From Hetaerina americana (taxonomy: Eukaryota; Arthropoda; Insecta; Odonata; Calopterygidae), in contig JAKTNV010000089.1 of assembly GCA_022747635.1 (NCBI GenBank), positions 1-64,000 of the forward strand: a stretch of 64,000 nucleotides of DNA, read 5' to 3'. The translations under genes were made by a program, and so were the position numbers. Every line of letters starts with the position of its first letter. The stretch's first letter is position 1. Positions 9,433-22,900 of this stretch are shown here, one piece after another. The notes beneath the pieces were generated by a model that saw only the letters and a list, made by a program, of their open reading frames with translations, was not told where the DNA came from and searched no databases.

Positions 9433-11272
9433 AACAATCGAAGTTTGCGAACCTTAGAAACTGCTTGAGTCGACGCGTGAGTTTGCATTGGAACGTGTCC
9501 GTTGATCGACCATAACTTAAAGTAACCGGCCAATCGTAGGAAAACGTACACGCCCGGGTTAGGAACCGACTTCCAGAAAATCCAAGATGGCGTGTTTCAG
9601 GAACGGCTTTTCCTATCTACTATAAATGTGCCTTTTTTCGCGCGTCTACGTACATCACCGCGTCGATTGATACAGCGGACACTACCAGCGAATCATTTCG
9701 ATCAATCATCCGGGAAAATATCCGTCCCAAAGGAAAGAATATATATACTTTTACGGATTTGTCTCGCGCACGTCGATAAAGTGCAAGCGTTCACCAACGC
9801 CGTCTTTCGGGCTGAATGTGCGAAGACCCCCATAAGGATTTGTTCGGGAATTTAGCAATATCAAGGTTTTCAAGTGATTTTTAGTGATTAAATTTTTGGT
9901 TTCCCTTGTTTTTTTCACGGTATGATGCGGAAATTTTGGGGTCGGGATAAAGGAGGGGCTATTGTGGTTGACCATAATTTTCGGGAGCGAATATTAACAA
10001 AATATCACTTCATCTGGAAAAACCATCAGTTTTGTAAATAATTTTGAAGGTTAGAGGAATTAGACAATTGATTTCCATAGCACCATTTAAAACGAGCGTA
10101 TAAATAGTTATTGTACACCTAAGCATACCGACGCGAGGCCAATCCGCTGGGTGATACAGATTTCCGGATAGGAAAAGCCGTTCCTGAAACACGCCATCTT
10201 GGATTTTCTGGAGGGGTGTTCCTAACCCGGGCGTGTACGTTTTCCTACGATTGGCCGGTTACTATTAGTTATGGTCGATCAACGGACACGTTCCAATGCA
10301 AACTCACGCGTCGACTCAAGCAGTTTCTAAGGTTCGCAAACTTCGATTGTTATTGGTTGCCCTCGTTTGATTCAAATTTGGTCGTAAATGACGTGGTTGG
10401 CGCTGGCTAGACATACGTCATCCCAGATCACCCTTCACACGAGATTTTTAATAAGTAAACAGGTGTTTTTCGTGTAAAAATTTATTTATCCACTTCATCA
10501 AATACATATTCGTATGAGATAACAGAAATCTCTCGTTGGAGTGAAATATTCGTATCCATCTTCAAAGGTGTGACATAGACGTCCGCATTTCGCAGGCAGT
10601 TGGTGCTGGTTTCAATCAGGCTCGTTGAGGAGGGCCTTCACCTCCATCCTTGCTTTACGGTGCAAGATCGTCCACGCCTCATATGCACGATCACGAACTA
10701 TGTCCAGGATACTCTTGTCGTTTCCTTCCGCAATATCCATCAAGACGCGCATTGCCGCTCTGGAAACCTCCTTGGCTGTAGCCTTGGAGGCTCTGATGAG
10801 GATGGGTCTGGCCAATTGTCATATACTCCAGAAGATTGTTTTAATCCTCGCATAGACTAGTCCATCCTGGTTCTTGGTCGAGGGCTGACCAATTACTGGC
10901 GCCGAGGACGACATCAAGTTCTCCGATGCTTTCATACCGACGGTCGGAGCGAGACTGATTTCCAAAGTAAGAGCGAATCATTATAAATATCTCTACTTGA
11001 TTGATGAAGTGCGCATGCGCGTAATACTGATGGCCTTTGTATGGTGTGCGAAGCGCAGGGCCCACCTGTTATTTCCAATCGACGAAACAACGGAAAATCT
11101 GCCATTTGAAAGGAATATGTTTTCAATGAAACGGATAAATTAAGGTCAACTCGAAAACCACGTGTTTACTCATAAAAAATCTCGTGTGAAGGGTGACCTG
11201 GGATGACGTATGTCTAGCCAGCGCCAACCACGTCATTTACGACCAAATTTGAATCAAACGAGGGCAACCAAT
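9433..11272 (+). repeat. Monomer 6 (short B form, nonsense copy of the C gene)
   Basis: Short B form. Its copy of the C gene carries a stop at codon 39. Confidence 0.9.
10612..10935 (-). pseudogene. Array gene, nonsense copy (copy 6)
   Basis: A G-to-A change in codon 39 turns a tryptophan codon into TGA (plus-strand TCA at 10,819-10,821). The rest of the frame and the promoter match intact copies, so the loss is recent. A 67-codon open segment remains downstream. Confidence 0.8.
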
Positions 11273-13112
11273 AACAATCGAAGTTTGCGAACCTTAGAAA
11301 CTGCTTGAGTCGACGCGTGAGTTTGCATTGGAACGTGTCCGTTGATCGACCATAACTAAAAGTAACCGGCCAATCGTAGGAAAACGTACACGCCCGGGTT
11401 AGGAACCGACTTCCAGAAAATCCAAGATGGCGTGTTTCAGGAACGGCTTTTCCTATCTACTATAAATGTGCCTTTTTTCGCGCGTCTACGTACATCACCG
11501 CGTCGATTGATACAGCGGACACTACCAGCGAATCATTTCGATCAATCATCCGGGAAAATATCCGTCCCAAAGGAAAGAATATATATACTTTTACGGATTT
11601 GTCTCGCGCACGTCGATAAAGTGCAAGCGTTCACCAACGCCGTCTTTCGGGCTGAATGTGCGAAGACCCCCATAAGGATTTGTTCGGGAATTTAGCAATA
11701 TCAAGGTTTTCAAGTGATTTTTAGTGATTAAATTTTTGGTTTCCCTTGTTTTTTTCACGGTATGATGCGGAAATTTTGGGGTCGGGATAAAGGAGGGGCT
11801 ATTGTGGTTGACCATAATTTTCGGGAGCGAATATTAACAAAATATCACTTCATCTGGAAAAACCATCAGTTTTGTATATAATTTTGAAGGTTAGAGGAAT
11901 TAGACAATAGATTTCCATAGCACCATATAAAACGAGCGTATAAATAGTTATTGTTCACCTAAGCATACCGACGCGAGGCCAATCCGCTGGGTGATACAGA
12001 TTTCCGGATAGGAAAAGCCGTTCCTGAAACACGCTATCTTGGATTTTCTGGAGGGGTGTTCCTAACCCGGGCGTGTACGTTTTCCTACGATTGGCCGGTT
12101 ACTATTAGTTATGGTCGATCAACGGACACGTTCCAATGCAAACTCACGCGTCGACTTAAGCAGTTTCTAAGGTTCGCAAACTTCGATTGTTATTGGTTGC
12201 CCTCGTTTGATTCAAATTTGGTCGTAAATGACGTGGTTGGCGCTGGCTAGACATACGTCATCCCAGGTCACCCTTCACACGAGATTTTTAATAAGTAAAC
12301 AGGTGTTTTTCGTGTAAAAATTTATTTATCCACTTCATCAAATACATATTCGTATGAGATAACAGAAATCTCTCGTTGGAGTGAAATATTCGTATCCATC
12401 TTCAAAGGTGTGACATAGACGTCCGCATTTCGCAGGCAGTTGGTGCTGGTTTCAATCAGGCTCGTTGAGGAGGGCCTTCACCTCCATCCTTGCTTTACGG
12501 TGCAAGATCGTCCACGCCTCATATGCACGATCACGAACTATGTCCAGGATACTCTTGTCGTTTCCTTCCGCAATATCCATCAAGACGCGCATTGCCGCTC
12601 TGGAAACCTCCTTGGCTGTAGCCTTGGAGGCTCTGATGAGGATGGGTCTGGCCAATTGCCATATACTCCAGAAGATTGTTTTAATCCTCGCATAGACTAG
12701 TCCATCCTGGTTCTTGGTCGAGGGCTGACCAATTACTGGCGCCGAGGACGACATCAAGTTCTCCGATGCTTTCATACCGACGGTCGGAGCGAGACTGATT
12801 TCCAAAGTAAGAGCGAATCATTATAAATATCTCTACTTGATTGATGAAGTGCGCATGCGCGTAATACTGATGGCCTTTGTATGGTGTGCGAAGCGCAGGG
12901 CCCACCTGTTATTTCCAATCGACGAAACAACGGAAAATCTGCCATTTGAAAGGAATATGTTTTCAATGAAACGGATAAATTAAGGTCAACTCGAAAACCA
13001 CGTGTTTACTCATAAAAAATCTCGTGTGAAGGGTGACCTGGGATGACGTATGTCTAGCCAGCGCCAACCACGTCATTTACGACCAAATTTGAATCAAACG
13101 AGGGCAACCAAT
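11273..13112 (+). repeat. Monomer 7 (short B form)
   Basis: Short B form with an intact C gene. B carries the CCATATAAAACG variant otherwise typical of long monomers, so variants are shuffled between monomer types. Confidence 0.9.
12452..12775 (-). CDS. Array gene, 107-aa protein (copy 7)
   Basis: Same predicted protein as the reference copy. Confidence 0.55.
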   Translation of the reverse strand: MKASENLMSSSAPVIGQPSTKNQDGLVYARIKTIFWSIWQLARPILIRASKATAKEVSRAAMRVLMDIAEGNDKSILDIVRDRAYEAWTILHRKARMEVKALLNEPD

Positions 13113-14953
13113 AACAATCGAATTTTGCGAACCTTAGAAACTGCTTGAGTCGACGCGTGAGTTTGCATTGGAACGTGTCTGTTGATCGACCATAACTAAA
13201 AGTAACCGGCCAATCGTAGGAAAACGTACACGCCCAGGTTAGGAACCGACTTCCAGAAAATCCAAGATGGCGTGTTTCAGGAACGGCTTTTCCTATCTAC
13301 TATAAATGTGCCTTTTTTTCGCGAGTCTACGTACATCACCGCGTCGATTGATACAGCGGACACTACCAGCGAATCATTTCGATCAATCATCCGGGAAAAT
13401 ATCCGTCCCAAAGGAAAGAATATATATACTTTTACGGATTTGTCTCGCGCACGTCGATAAAGTGCAAGCGTTCACCAACGCCGTCTTTCGGGCTGAATGT
13501 GCGAAGACATCCATAAGGATTTGTTCGGGAATTTAGCAAACTCAAGGTTTTCAAGTGATTTTTAGTGATTAAATTTTTGGTTTCCCTTGTTTTTTTCACG
13601 CTGTGATGCGGAAATTTTGGGGTCGGGATAAAGGAGGGGCTATTGTGGTTGACCATAATTTTCGGGAGCGAATATTAACAAAATATCACTTCATCTGGAA
13701 AAACCATCAGTTTTGTAAATAATTTTGAAGGTTAGAGGAATTAGACAATAGATTTCCATAGCACCATATAAAACGAGCGTATAAATAGTTATTGTTCACC
13801 TAAGCATACCGACGCGAGGCCAATCCGCTGGGTGATACAGATTTCCGGATAGGAAAAGCCGTTCCTGAAACACGCCATCTTGGATTTTCTGGAGGGGTGT
13901 TCCTAACCCGGGCGTGTACGTTTTCCTACGATTGGCCGGTTACTATTAGTTACAGTCGATCAACGGACACGTTCCAATGCAAACTCACGCGTCGACTCAA
14001 GCAGTTTCTAAGGTTCTCAAACTTCGATTGTTATTGGTTGCCCTCGTTTGATTCAAATTTGGTCGTAAATGACGTGGTTGGCGCTGGCTAGACATACGTC
14101 ATCCCAGGTCACCCTTCACACGAGATTTTTAATAAGTAAACAGGTGTTTTTCGTGTAAAAATTTATTTATCCACTTCATCAAATACATATTCGTATGAGA
14201 TAACAGAAATCTCTCGTTGGAGTGAAATATTCGTATCCATCTTCAAAGGTGTGACATAGACGTCCGCATTTCGCAGGCAGTTGGTGCTGGTTTCAATCAG
14301 GCTCGTTGAGGAGGGCCTTCACCTCCATCCTTGCTTTACGGTGCAAGATCGTCCACGCCTCATATGCACGATCACGAACTATGTCCAGGATACTCTTGTC
14401 GTTTCCTTCCGCAATATCCATCAAGACGCGCATTGCCGCTCTGGAAACCTCCTTGGCTGTAGCCTTGGAGGCTCTGATGAGGATGGGTCTGGCCAATTGC
14501 CATATACTCCAGAAGATTGTTTTAATCCTCGCATAGACTAGTCCATCCTGGTTCTTGGTCGAGGGCTGACCAATTACTGGCGCCGAGGACGACATCAAGT
14601 TTCCCGATGCTTTCATACCGACGGTAGGAGCGAGACTGATTTCCAAAGTAAGAGCGAATCATTATAAATATCTCTACTTGATTGATGAAGTGCGCATGCG
14701 CGTAATACTGATGGCCTTTGTATGGTGTGCGAAGCGCAGGGCCCACCTGTTATTTCCAATCGACGAAACAACGGAAAATCTGCCATTTGAAAGGAATATG
14801 TTTTCAATGAAACGGATAAATTAAGGTCAACTCGAAAACCACGTGTTTACTCATAAAAAATTTCGTGTGAAGGGTGACCTGGGATGACGTATGTCTAGCC
14901 AGCGCCAACCACGTCATTTACGACCAAATTTGAATCAAACGAGGGCAACCAAT
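13113..14953 (+). repeat. Monomer 8 (short B form, divergent)
   Basis: Short B form with more private substitutions than its neighbours, for example in the AATTTTGCG, CACGCTGTG and AAGACATCC stretches, plus one extra T after TATAAATGTGCC. The C gene is intact. Confidence 0.9.
14293..14616 (-). CDS. Array gene, 107-aa protein (copy 8)
   Basis: Intact frame with E5G near the N-terminus. The initiator is consensus. Confidence 0.55.
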   Translation of the reverse strand: MKASGNLMSSSAPVIGQPSTKNQDGLVYARIKTIFWSIWQLARPILIRASKATAKEVSRAAMRVLMDIAEGNDKSILDIVRDRAYEAWTILHRKARMEVKALLNEPD

Positions 14954-16908
14954 AACAATCGAAGTTTGCGAACCTTAGAAACTGCTTGAGTCGACGCGTG
15001 AGTTTGCATTGGAACGTGTCCGTTGATCGACCATAACTAATAGTAACCGGCCAATCGTAGGAAAACGTACACGCCCGGGTTAGGAACACCCCTCCAGAAA
15101 ATCCAAGATGGCGTGTTTCAGGAACGGCTTTTCCTATCTACTATAAATGTGCCTTTTTTCGCGCGTCTACGTACATCACCGCGTCGATTGATACAGCGGA
15201 CACTACCAGCGAATCATTTTGATCAATCATCCGGGAAAATATCCGTCCCAAAGGAAAGAATATATATACTTTTACGGATTTGTCTCGCGCACGTCGATAA
15301 AGTGCAAGCGTTCACCAACGCCGTCTTTCGGGCTGAATGTGCGAAGACCCCATAAGGATTTGTTCGGGAATTTAGCAATATCAAGGTTTTCAAGTGATTT
15401 TTAGTGATTAAATTTTTTTGGTTTCCCTTGTTTTTTTTCACGGTATGATGCGGAAATTTTGGGGTCGGGATAAGGGAGGGGCTATTGTGGTTGACCATAA
15501 TTTTCGGGAGCGAATATTAACAAAATATCACATCATCTGGAAAAACCATCAGTTTTGTAAATAATTTTGAAGGTTAGAGGAATTAGACAATAGATTTCCA
15601 TAGCACCATATAAAACGAGCGTATAAATAGTTATTGTTCACCTAAGCATACCGACGCGAGGCCAATCCGCTGGGTGATACAGATTTCCGTTCGCCTTGGA
15701 TTTCTGAAGTGTAAATTATCCAAACGATTCGGAAGTAGTGTCCGCCGTATCAATCGACGCAGCAATGTGCGTAGACGCGCGGAAAACGGCACATTTATAG
15801 TAGATAGGAAAAGCCGTTCCTGAAACACGCCATCTTGGATTTTCTGGAGGGGTGTTCCTAACCCGGGTGTGTACGTTTTCCTACGATTGGCCGGTTACTA
15901 TTAGTTACAGTCGATCAACGGACACGTTCCAATGCAAACTCACGCGTCGACTCAAGCAGTTTCTAAGGTTCGCAAACTTCGATTGTTATTGGTTGCCCTC
16001 GTTTGATTCAAATTTGGTCGTAAATGACGTGGTTGGCGCTGGCTAGACATACGTCATCCCAGATCACCCTTCACACGAGATTTTTAATAAGTAAACAGGT
16101 GTTTTTCGTGTAAAAATTTATTTATCCACTTCATCAAATACATATTCGTATGAGATAACAGAAATCTCTCGTTGGAGTGAAATATTCGTATCCATCTTCA
16201 AAGGTGTGACATAGACGTCCGCATTTCGCAGGCAGTTGGTGCTGGTTTCAATCAGGCTCGTTGGGGAGGGCCTTCACCTCCATCCTTGCTTTACGGTGCA
16301 AGATCGTCCACGCCTCATATGCACGATCACGAACTATGTCCAGGATACTCTTGTCGTTTCCTTCCGCAATATCCATCAAGACGCGCATTGCCGCTCTGGA
16401 AACCTCCTTGGCTGTAGCCTTGGAGGCTCTGATGAGGATGGGTCTGGCCAATTGCCATATACTCCAGAAGATTGTTTTAATCCTCGCATAGACTAGTCCA
16501 TCCTGGTTCTTGGTCGAGGGCTGACCAATTACTGGCGCCGAGGACGACATCAAGTTCTCCGATGCTTTCATACCGACGGTCGGAGCGAGACTGATTTCCA
16601 AAGTAAGAGCGAATCATTATAAATATCTCTACTTGATTGATGAAGTGCGCATGCGCGTAATACTGATGGCCTTTGTATGGTGTGCGAAGCGCAGGGCCCA
16701 CCTGTTATTTCCAATCGACGAAACAACGGAAAATCTGCCATTTGAAAGGAATATGTTTTCAATGAAACGGATAAATTAAGGTCAACTCGAAAACCACGTG
16801 TTTACTCATAAAAAATCTCGTGTGAAGGGTGACCTGGGATGACGTATGTCTAGCCAGCGCCAACCCTGTCATTTACGAACAAATTTGAATCAAACGAGGG
16901 CAACCAAT
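14954..16908 (+). repeat. Monomer 9 (long B form, switched arm allele)
   Basis: Long B form. Its left arm carries the A' allele (CACCCCTCC at about 15,085-15,093) where other forward A arms carry CCGACTTCC, which points to conversion or inversion between arms. It shares the missing C in B with monomer 5. Confidence 0.9.
16248..16571 (-). CDS. Array gene, 107-aa protein (copy 9)
   Basis: Intact frame with L103P close to the C-terminus, a change shared with the two compound-monomer copies. Confidence 0.55.
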   Translation of the reverse strand: MKASENLMSSSAPVIGQPSTKNQDGLVYARIKTIFWSIWQLARPILIRASKATAKEVSRAAMRVLMDIAEGNDKSILDIVRDRAYEAWTILHRKARMEVKALPNEPD

Positions 16909-18748
16909 AACAATCGAAGTTTGCGAACCTTAGAAACTGCTTGAGTCGACGCGTGAGTTTGCATTGGAACGTGTCCGTTGATCGACCATAACTAAAAGTA
17001 ACCGGCCAATCGTAGGAAAACGTACACGCCCGGGTTAGGAACCGACTTCCAGAAAATCCAAGATGGCGTGTTTCAGGAACGGCTTTTCCTATCTACTATA
17101 AATGTGCCTTTTTTCGCGCGTCTACGTACATCACCGCGTCGATTGATACAGCGGACACTACCAGCGAATCATTTCGATCAATCATCCGGGAAAATATCCG
17201 TCCCAAAGGAAAGAATATATATACTTTTACGGATTTGTCTCGCGCACGTCGATAAAGTGCAAGCGTTCACCAACGCCGTCTTTCGGGCTGAATGTGCGAA
17301 GACCCCCATAAGGATTTGTTCGGGAATTTAGCAATATCAAGGTTTTCAAGTGATTTTTAGTGATTAAATTTTTGGTTTCCCTTGTTTTTTTCACGGTATG
17401 ATGCGGAAATTTTGGGGTCGGGATAAAGGAGGGGCTATTGTGGTTGACCATAATTTTCGGGAGCGAATATTAACAAAATATCACTTCATCTGGAAAAACC
17501 ATCAGTTTTGTAAATAATTTTGAAGGTTAGAGGAATTAGACAATTGATTTCCATAGCACCATTTAAAACGAGCGTATAAATAGTTATTGTTCACCTAAGC
17601 ATACCGACGCGAGGCCAATCCGCTGGGTGATACAGATTTCCGGATAGGAAAAGCCGTTCCTGAAACACGCCATCTTGGATTTTCTGGAGGGGTGTTCCTA
17701 ACCCGGGCGTGTACGTTTTCCTACGATTGGCCGGTTACTATTAGTTATGGTCGATCAACGGACACGTTCCAATGCAAACTCACGCGTCGACTCAAGCAGT
17801 TTTTAAGGTTCGCAAACTTCGATTGTTATTGTTTGCCCTCGTTTGATTCAAATTTGGTCGTAAATGACGTGGATGGCGCTGGCTAGACATACGTCATCCC
17901 AGGTCACCCTTCACACGAGATTTTTAATAAGTAAACAGGTGTTTTTCGTGTAAAAATTTATTTATCCACTTCATCAAATACATATTCGTATGAGATAACA
18001 GAAATCTCTCGTTGGAGTGAAATATTCGCATCCATCTTCAAAGGTGTGACATAGACGTCCGCATTTCGCAGGCAGTTGGTGCTGGTTTCAATCAGGCTCG
18101 TTGAGGAGGGCCTTCACCTCCATCCTTGCTTTACGGTGCAAGATCGTCCACGCCTCATATGCACGATCACGAACTATGTCCAGGATACTCTTGTCGTTTC
18201 CTTCCGCAATATCCATCAAGACGCGCATTGCCGCTCTGGAAACCTCCTTGGCTGTAGCCTTGGAGGCTCTGATGAGGATGGGTCTGGCCAATTGCCATAT
18301 ACTCCAGAAGATTGTTTTAATCCTCGCATAGACTAGTCCATCCTGGTTCTTGGTCGAGGGCTGACCAATTACTGGCGCCGAGGACGACATCAAGTTCTCC
18401 GATGCTTTCATACCGACGGTCGGAGCGAGACTGATTTCCAAAGTAAGAGCGAATCATTATAAATATCTCTACTTGATTGATGAAGTGCGCATGCGCGTAA
18501 TACTGATGGCCTTTGTATGGTGTGCGAAGCGCAGGGCCCACCTGTTATTTCCAATCGACGAAACAACGGAAAATCTGCCATTTGAAAGGAATATGTTTTC
18601 AATGAAACGGATAAATTAAGGTCAACTCGAAAACCACGTGTTTACTCATAAAAAATCTCGTGTGAAGGGTGACCTGGGATGACGTATGTCTACCCAGCGC
18701 CAACCACGTCATTTACGACCAAATTTGAATCAAACGAGGGCAACCAAT
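16909..18748 (+). repeat. Monomer 10 (short B form)
   Basis: Short B form with an intact C gene. The sequence is close to monomers 1 and 4. Confidence 0.9.
18088..18411 (-). CDS. Array gene, 107-aa protein (copy 10)
   Basis: Same predicted protein as the reference copy. Confidence 0.55.
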   Translation of the reverse strand: MKASENLMSSSAPVIGQPSTKNQDGLVYARIKTIFWSIWQLARPILIRASKATAKEVSRAAMRVLMDIAEGNDKSILDIVRDRAYEAWTILHRKARMEVKALLNEPD

Positions 18749-20040
18749 AACAATCGAAGTTTGCGAACCTTAGAAACTGCTTGAGTCGACGCGTGAGTTT
18801 GCATTGGAACGTGTCCGTTGATCGACCATAACTAATAGTAACCGGCCAATCGTAGGAAAACGTACACGCCCGGGTTAGGAACCGACTTCCAGAAAATCCA
18901 AGATGGCGTGTTTCAGGAACGGCTTTTCCTATCTACTATAAATGTGCCTTTTTTCGCGCGTCTACGTACATCACCGCGTCGATTGATACAGCGGACACTA
19001 CCAGCGAATCATTTCGATCAATCATCCGGAAAAATATCCGTCCCAAAGGAAAGAATATATATACTTTTACGGATTTGTCTCGCGCACGTCGATAAAAAGC
19101 AAGCGTTCACCAACGCCGTCTTTCGGGCTGAATGTGCGAAGACCCCCATAAGGATTTGTTCGGGAATTTAGCAATATCAAGGTTTTCAAGTGATTTTTAG
19201 TGATTAAATTTTTGGTTTCCCTTGTTTTTTTCACGGTATGATGCGGAAATTTTGGGGTCGGGATAAGGGAGGGGCTATTGTGGTTGACCATAATTTTCGG
19301 GGGCGAATATTAACAAAATATCACTTCATCTGGAAAAACCATCAGTTTTGTAAATAATTTTGAAGGTTAGAGGAATTAGACAATTGATTTCCATAGCACC
19401 ATATAAAACGAGCGTATAAATAGTTATTGTTCACCTAAGCATACCGACGCGAGGCCAATCCGCTGGGTGATACAGATTTCCGTTCGCCTTGGATTTCTGA
19501 AGTGTAAATGATCCAAACGATTCGGAAGTAGTGTCCGCCGTATCAATGGACGCAGCAATGTGCGTAGACGCGCGGAAAACGGCACATTTATAGTAGATAG
19601 GAAAAGCCGTTCCTGAAACACGCCATCTTGGATTTTCTGGAGGGGTGTTCCTAACCAGGGCGTGTACGTTTTCCTACGATTGGCCGGTTACTTTTAGTTA
19701 CAGTCGATCAACGGACACGTTCCAATGCAAACTCACGCGTCGACTCAAGCAGTTTCTAAGGTTCGCAAACTTCGATTGTTATTGGTTGCCCTCGTTTGAT
19801 TCAAATTTGGTCGTAAATGACGTGGTTGGCGCTGGCTAGACATACGTCATCCCAGGTCACCCTTCACACGAGATTTTTAATAAGTAAACAGGTGTTTTTC
19901 GTGTAAAAATTTATTTATCCACTTCATCAAATACATATTCGTATGAGATAACAGAAATCTCTCGTTGGAGTGAAATATTCGTATCCATCTTCAAAGGTGT
20001 GACATAGACGTCCGCATTTCGCAGGCAGTTGGTGCTGGTT

Positions 20041-20104
20041 TCAATCAGGCTCGTTGAGGAGGGCCTTCATCTCCATCCTTGCTTTACGCTGCAAGAGCGT
20101 CCAC
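20041..20104 (-). pseudogene. Array gene, 3' remnant (copy 11)
   Basis: Only the last 21 or so codons and the stop remain before the junction with B at about 20,105. In this short stretch it has several substitutions not seen in intact copies, consistent with relaxed constraint. Confidence 0.8.
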
Positions 20105-20883
20105 GGATAAGGGAGGGGCTATTGTGGTTGACCATAATTTTCGGGGGCGAATATTAACAAAATATCACTTCATCTGGAAAAACCATCAGTTTTGTAAATA
20201 ATTTTGAAGGTTAGAGGAATTAGACAATTGATTTCCATAGCACCATATAAAACGAGCGTATAAATAGTTATTGTTCACCTAAGCATACCGACGCGAGGCC
20301 AATCCGCTGGGTGATACAGATTTCCGTTCGCCTTGGATTTCTGAAGTGTAAATGATCCAAACGATTCGGAAGTAGTGTCCGCCGTATCAATCGACGCAGC
20401 AATGTGCGTAGACGCGCGGAAAACGGCACATTTATAGTAGATAGAAAAAGCCGTTCCTGAAACACGCCATATTGGATTTTCTGGAGGGGTGTTCCTAACC
20501 CGGGCGTGTACGTTTTCCTACGATTGGCCGGTTACTATTAGTTACGGTGATCAACGGACACGTTCCAATGCAATCTCACGCGTCGACTCAAGCAGTTTCT
20601 AAGGTGCGCAAACTTCGATTGTTATTGGTTGCCCTCGTTTGATTCAAATTTGGTCGTAAATGACGTGGTTGGCGCTGGCTAGACATACGTCATCCCAGAT
20701 CACCCTTCACACGAGATTTTTAATAAGTAAACAGGTGTTTTTCGTGTAAAAATTTATTTATCCACTTCATCAAATACATATTCGTATGAGATAACAGAAA
20801 TCTCTCGTTGGAGTGAAATATTCGTATCCATCTTCAAAGGTGTGACATAGACGTCCGCATTTCGCAGGCAGTTGGTGCTGGTT

Positions 20884-21207
20884 TCAATCAGGCTCGTTGG
20901 GGAGGGCCTTCACCTCCATCCTTGCTTTACGGTGCAAGATCGTCCACGCCTCATATGCACGATCACGAACTATGTCCAGGATACTCTTGTCGTTTCCTTC
21001 CGCAATATCCATCAAGACGCGCATTGCCGCTCTGGAAACCTCCTTGGCTGTAGCCTTGGAGGCTCTGATGAGGATGGGTCTGGCCAATTGCCATATACTC
21101 CAGAAGATTGTTTTAATCCTCGCATAGACTAGTCCATCCTGGTTCTTGGTCGAGGGCTGACCAATTACTGGCGCCGAGGACGACATCAACTTCTCCGATG
21201 CTTTCAT
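20884..21207 (-). CDS. Array gene, 107-aa protein (copy 12)
   Basis: Intact frame with N6K and L103P. This is the complete gene of the first compound monomer. Confidence 0.55.
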   Translation of the reverse strand: MKASEKLMSSSAPVIGQPSTKNQDGLVYARIKTIFWSIWQLARPILIRASKATAKEVSRAAMRVLMDIAEGNDKSILDIVRDRAYEAWTILHRKARMEVKALPNEPD

Positions 21208-22836
21208 ACCGACGGTAGGAGCGAGACTGATTTCCAAAGTAAGAGCGAATCATTATAAATATCTCTACTTGATTGATGAAGTGCGCATGCGCGTAATACT
21301 GATGGCCTTTGTATGGTGTGCGAAGCGCAGGGCCCACCTGTTATTTCCAATCGACGAAACAACGGAAAATCTGCCATTTGAAAGGAATATGTTTTCAATG
21401 AAACGGATAAATTAAGGTCAACTCGAAAACCACGTGTTTACTCATAAAAAATCTCGTGTGAAGGGTGACCTGGGATGACGTATGTCTACCCAGCGCCAAC
21501 CACGTCATTTACGACCAAATTTGAATCAAACGAGGGCAACCAATAACAATCGAAGTTTGCGAACCTTAGAAACTGCTTGAGTCGACGCGTGAGTTTGCAT
21601 TGGAACGTGTCCGTTGATCGACCATAACTAATAGTAACCGGCCAATCGTAGGAAAACGTACACGCCCGGGTTAGGAACCGACTTCCAGAAAATCCAAGAT
21701 GGCGTGTTTCAGGAACGGCTTTTCCTATCTACTATAAATGTGCCTTTTTTCGCGCGTCTACGTACATCACCGCGTCGATTGATACAGCGGACACTACCAG
21801 CGAATCATTTCGATCAATCATCCGGAAAAATATCCGTCCCAAAGGAAAGAATATATATACTTTTACGGATTTGTCTCGCGCACGTCGATAAAAAGCAAGC
21901 GTTCACCAACGCCGTCTTTCGGGCTGAATGTGCGAAGACCCCCATAAGGATTTGTTCGGGAATTTAGCAATATCAAGGTTTTCAAGTGATTTTTAGTGAT
22001 TAAATTTTTGGTTTCCCTTGTTTTTTTCACGGTATGATGCGGAAATTTTGGGGTCGGGATAAGGGAGGGGCTATTGTGGTTGACCATAATTTTCGGGGGC
22101 GAATATTAACAAAATATCACTTCATCTGGAAAAACCATCAGTTTTGTAAATAATTTTGAAGGTTAGAGGAATTAGACAATTGATTTCCATAGCACCATAT
22201 AAAACGAGCGTATAAATAGTTATTGTTCACCTAAGCATACCGACGCGAGGCCAATCCGCTGGGTGATACAGATTTCCGTTCGCCTTGGATTTCTGAAGTG
22301 TAAATGATCCAAACGATTCGGAAGTAGTGTCCGCCGTATCAATGGACGCAGCAATGTGCGTAGACGCGCGGAAAACGGCACATTTATAGTAGATAGGAAA
22401 AGCCGTTCCTGAAACACGCCATCTTGGATTTTCTGGAGGGGTGTTCCTAACCAGGGCGTGTACGTTTTCCTACGATTGGCCGGTTACTTTTAGTTACAGT
22501 CGATCAACGGACACGTTCCAATGCAAACTCACGCGTCGACTCAAGCAGTTTCTAAGGTTCGCAAACTTCGATTGTTATTGGTTGCCCTCGTTTGATTCAA
22601 ATTTGGTCGTAAATGACGTGGTTGGCGCTGGCTAGACATACGTCATCCCAGGTCACCCTTCACACGAGATTTTTAATAAGTAAACAGGTGTTTTTCGTGT
22701 AAAAATTTATTTATCCACTTCATCAAATACATATTCGTATGAGATAACAGAAATCTCTCGTTGGAGTGAAATATTCGTATCCATCTTCAAAGGTGTGACA
22801 TAGACGTCCGCATTTCGCAGGCAGTTGGTGCTGGTT

Positions 22837-22900
22837 TCAATCAGGCTCGTTGAGGAGGGCCTTCATCTCCATCCTTGCTTTACGCTGCAAGAGCGTCCAC
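22837..22900 (-). pseudogene. Array gene, 3' remnant (copy 13)
   Basis: Identical in structure to the remnant at 20,041-20,104, duplicated with the compound monomer. Confidence 0.8.

Larger units (their letters stand above)
18749..21544 (+). repeat. Compound monomer 11 (2,796 bp)
   Basis: A long-form monomer with an internal tandem duplication of about 845 bp. C breaks off at about 20,105, inside the gene, and rejoins mid-B (the GGATAAGGG stretch also at 19,261). A second half-B, A' and complete C follow. The order is A-B-A'-C(truncated)-B(partial)-A'-C. Confidence 0.9.
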
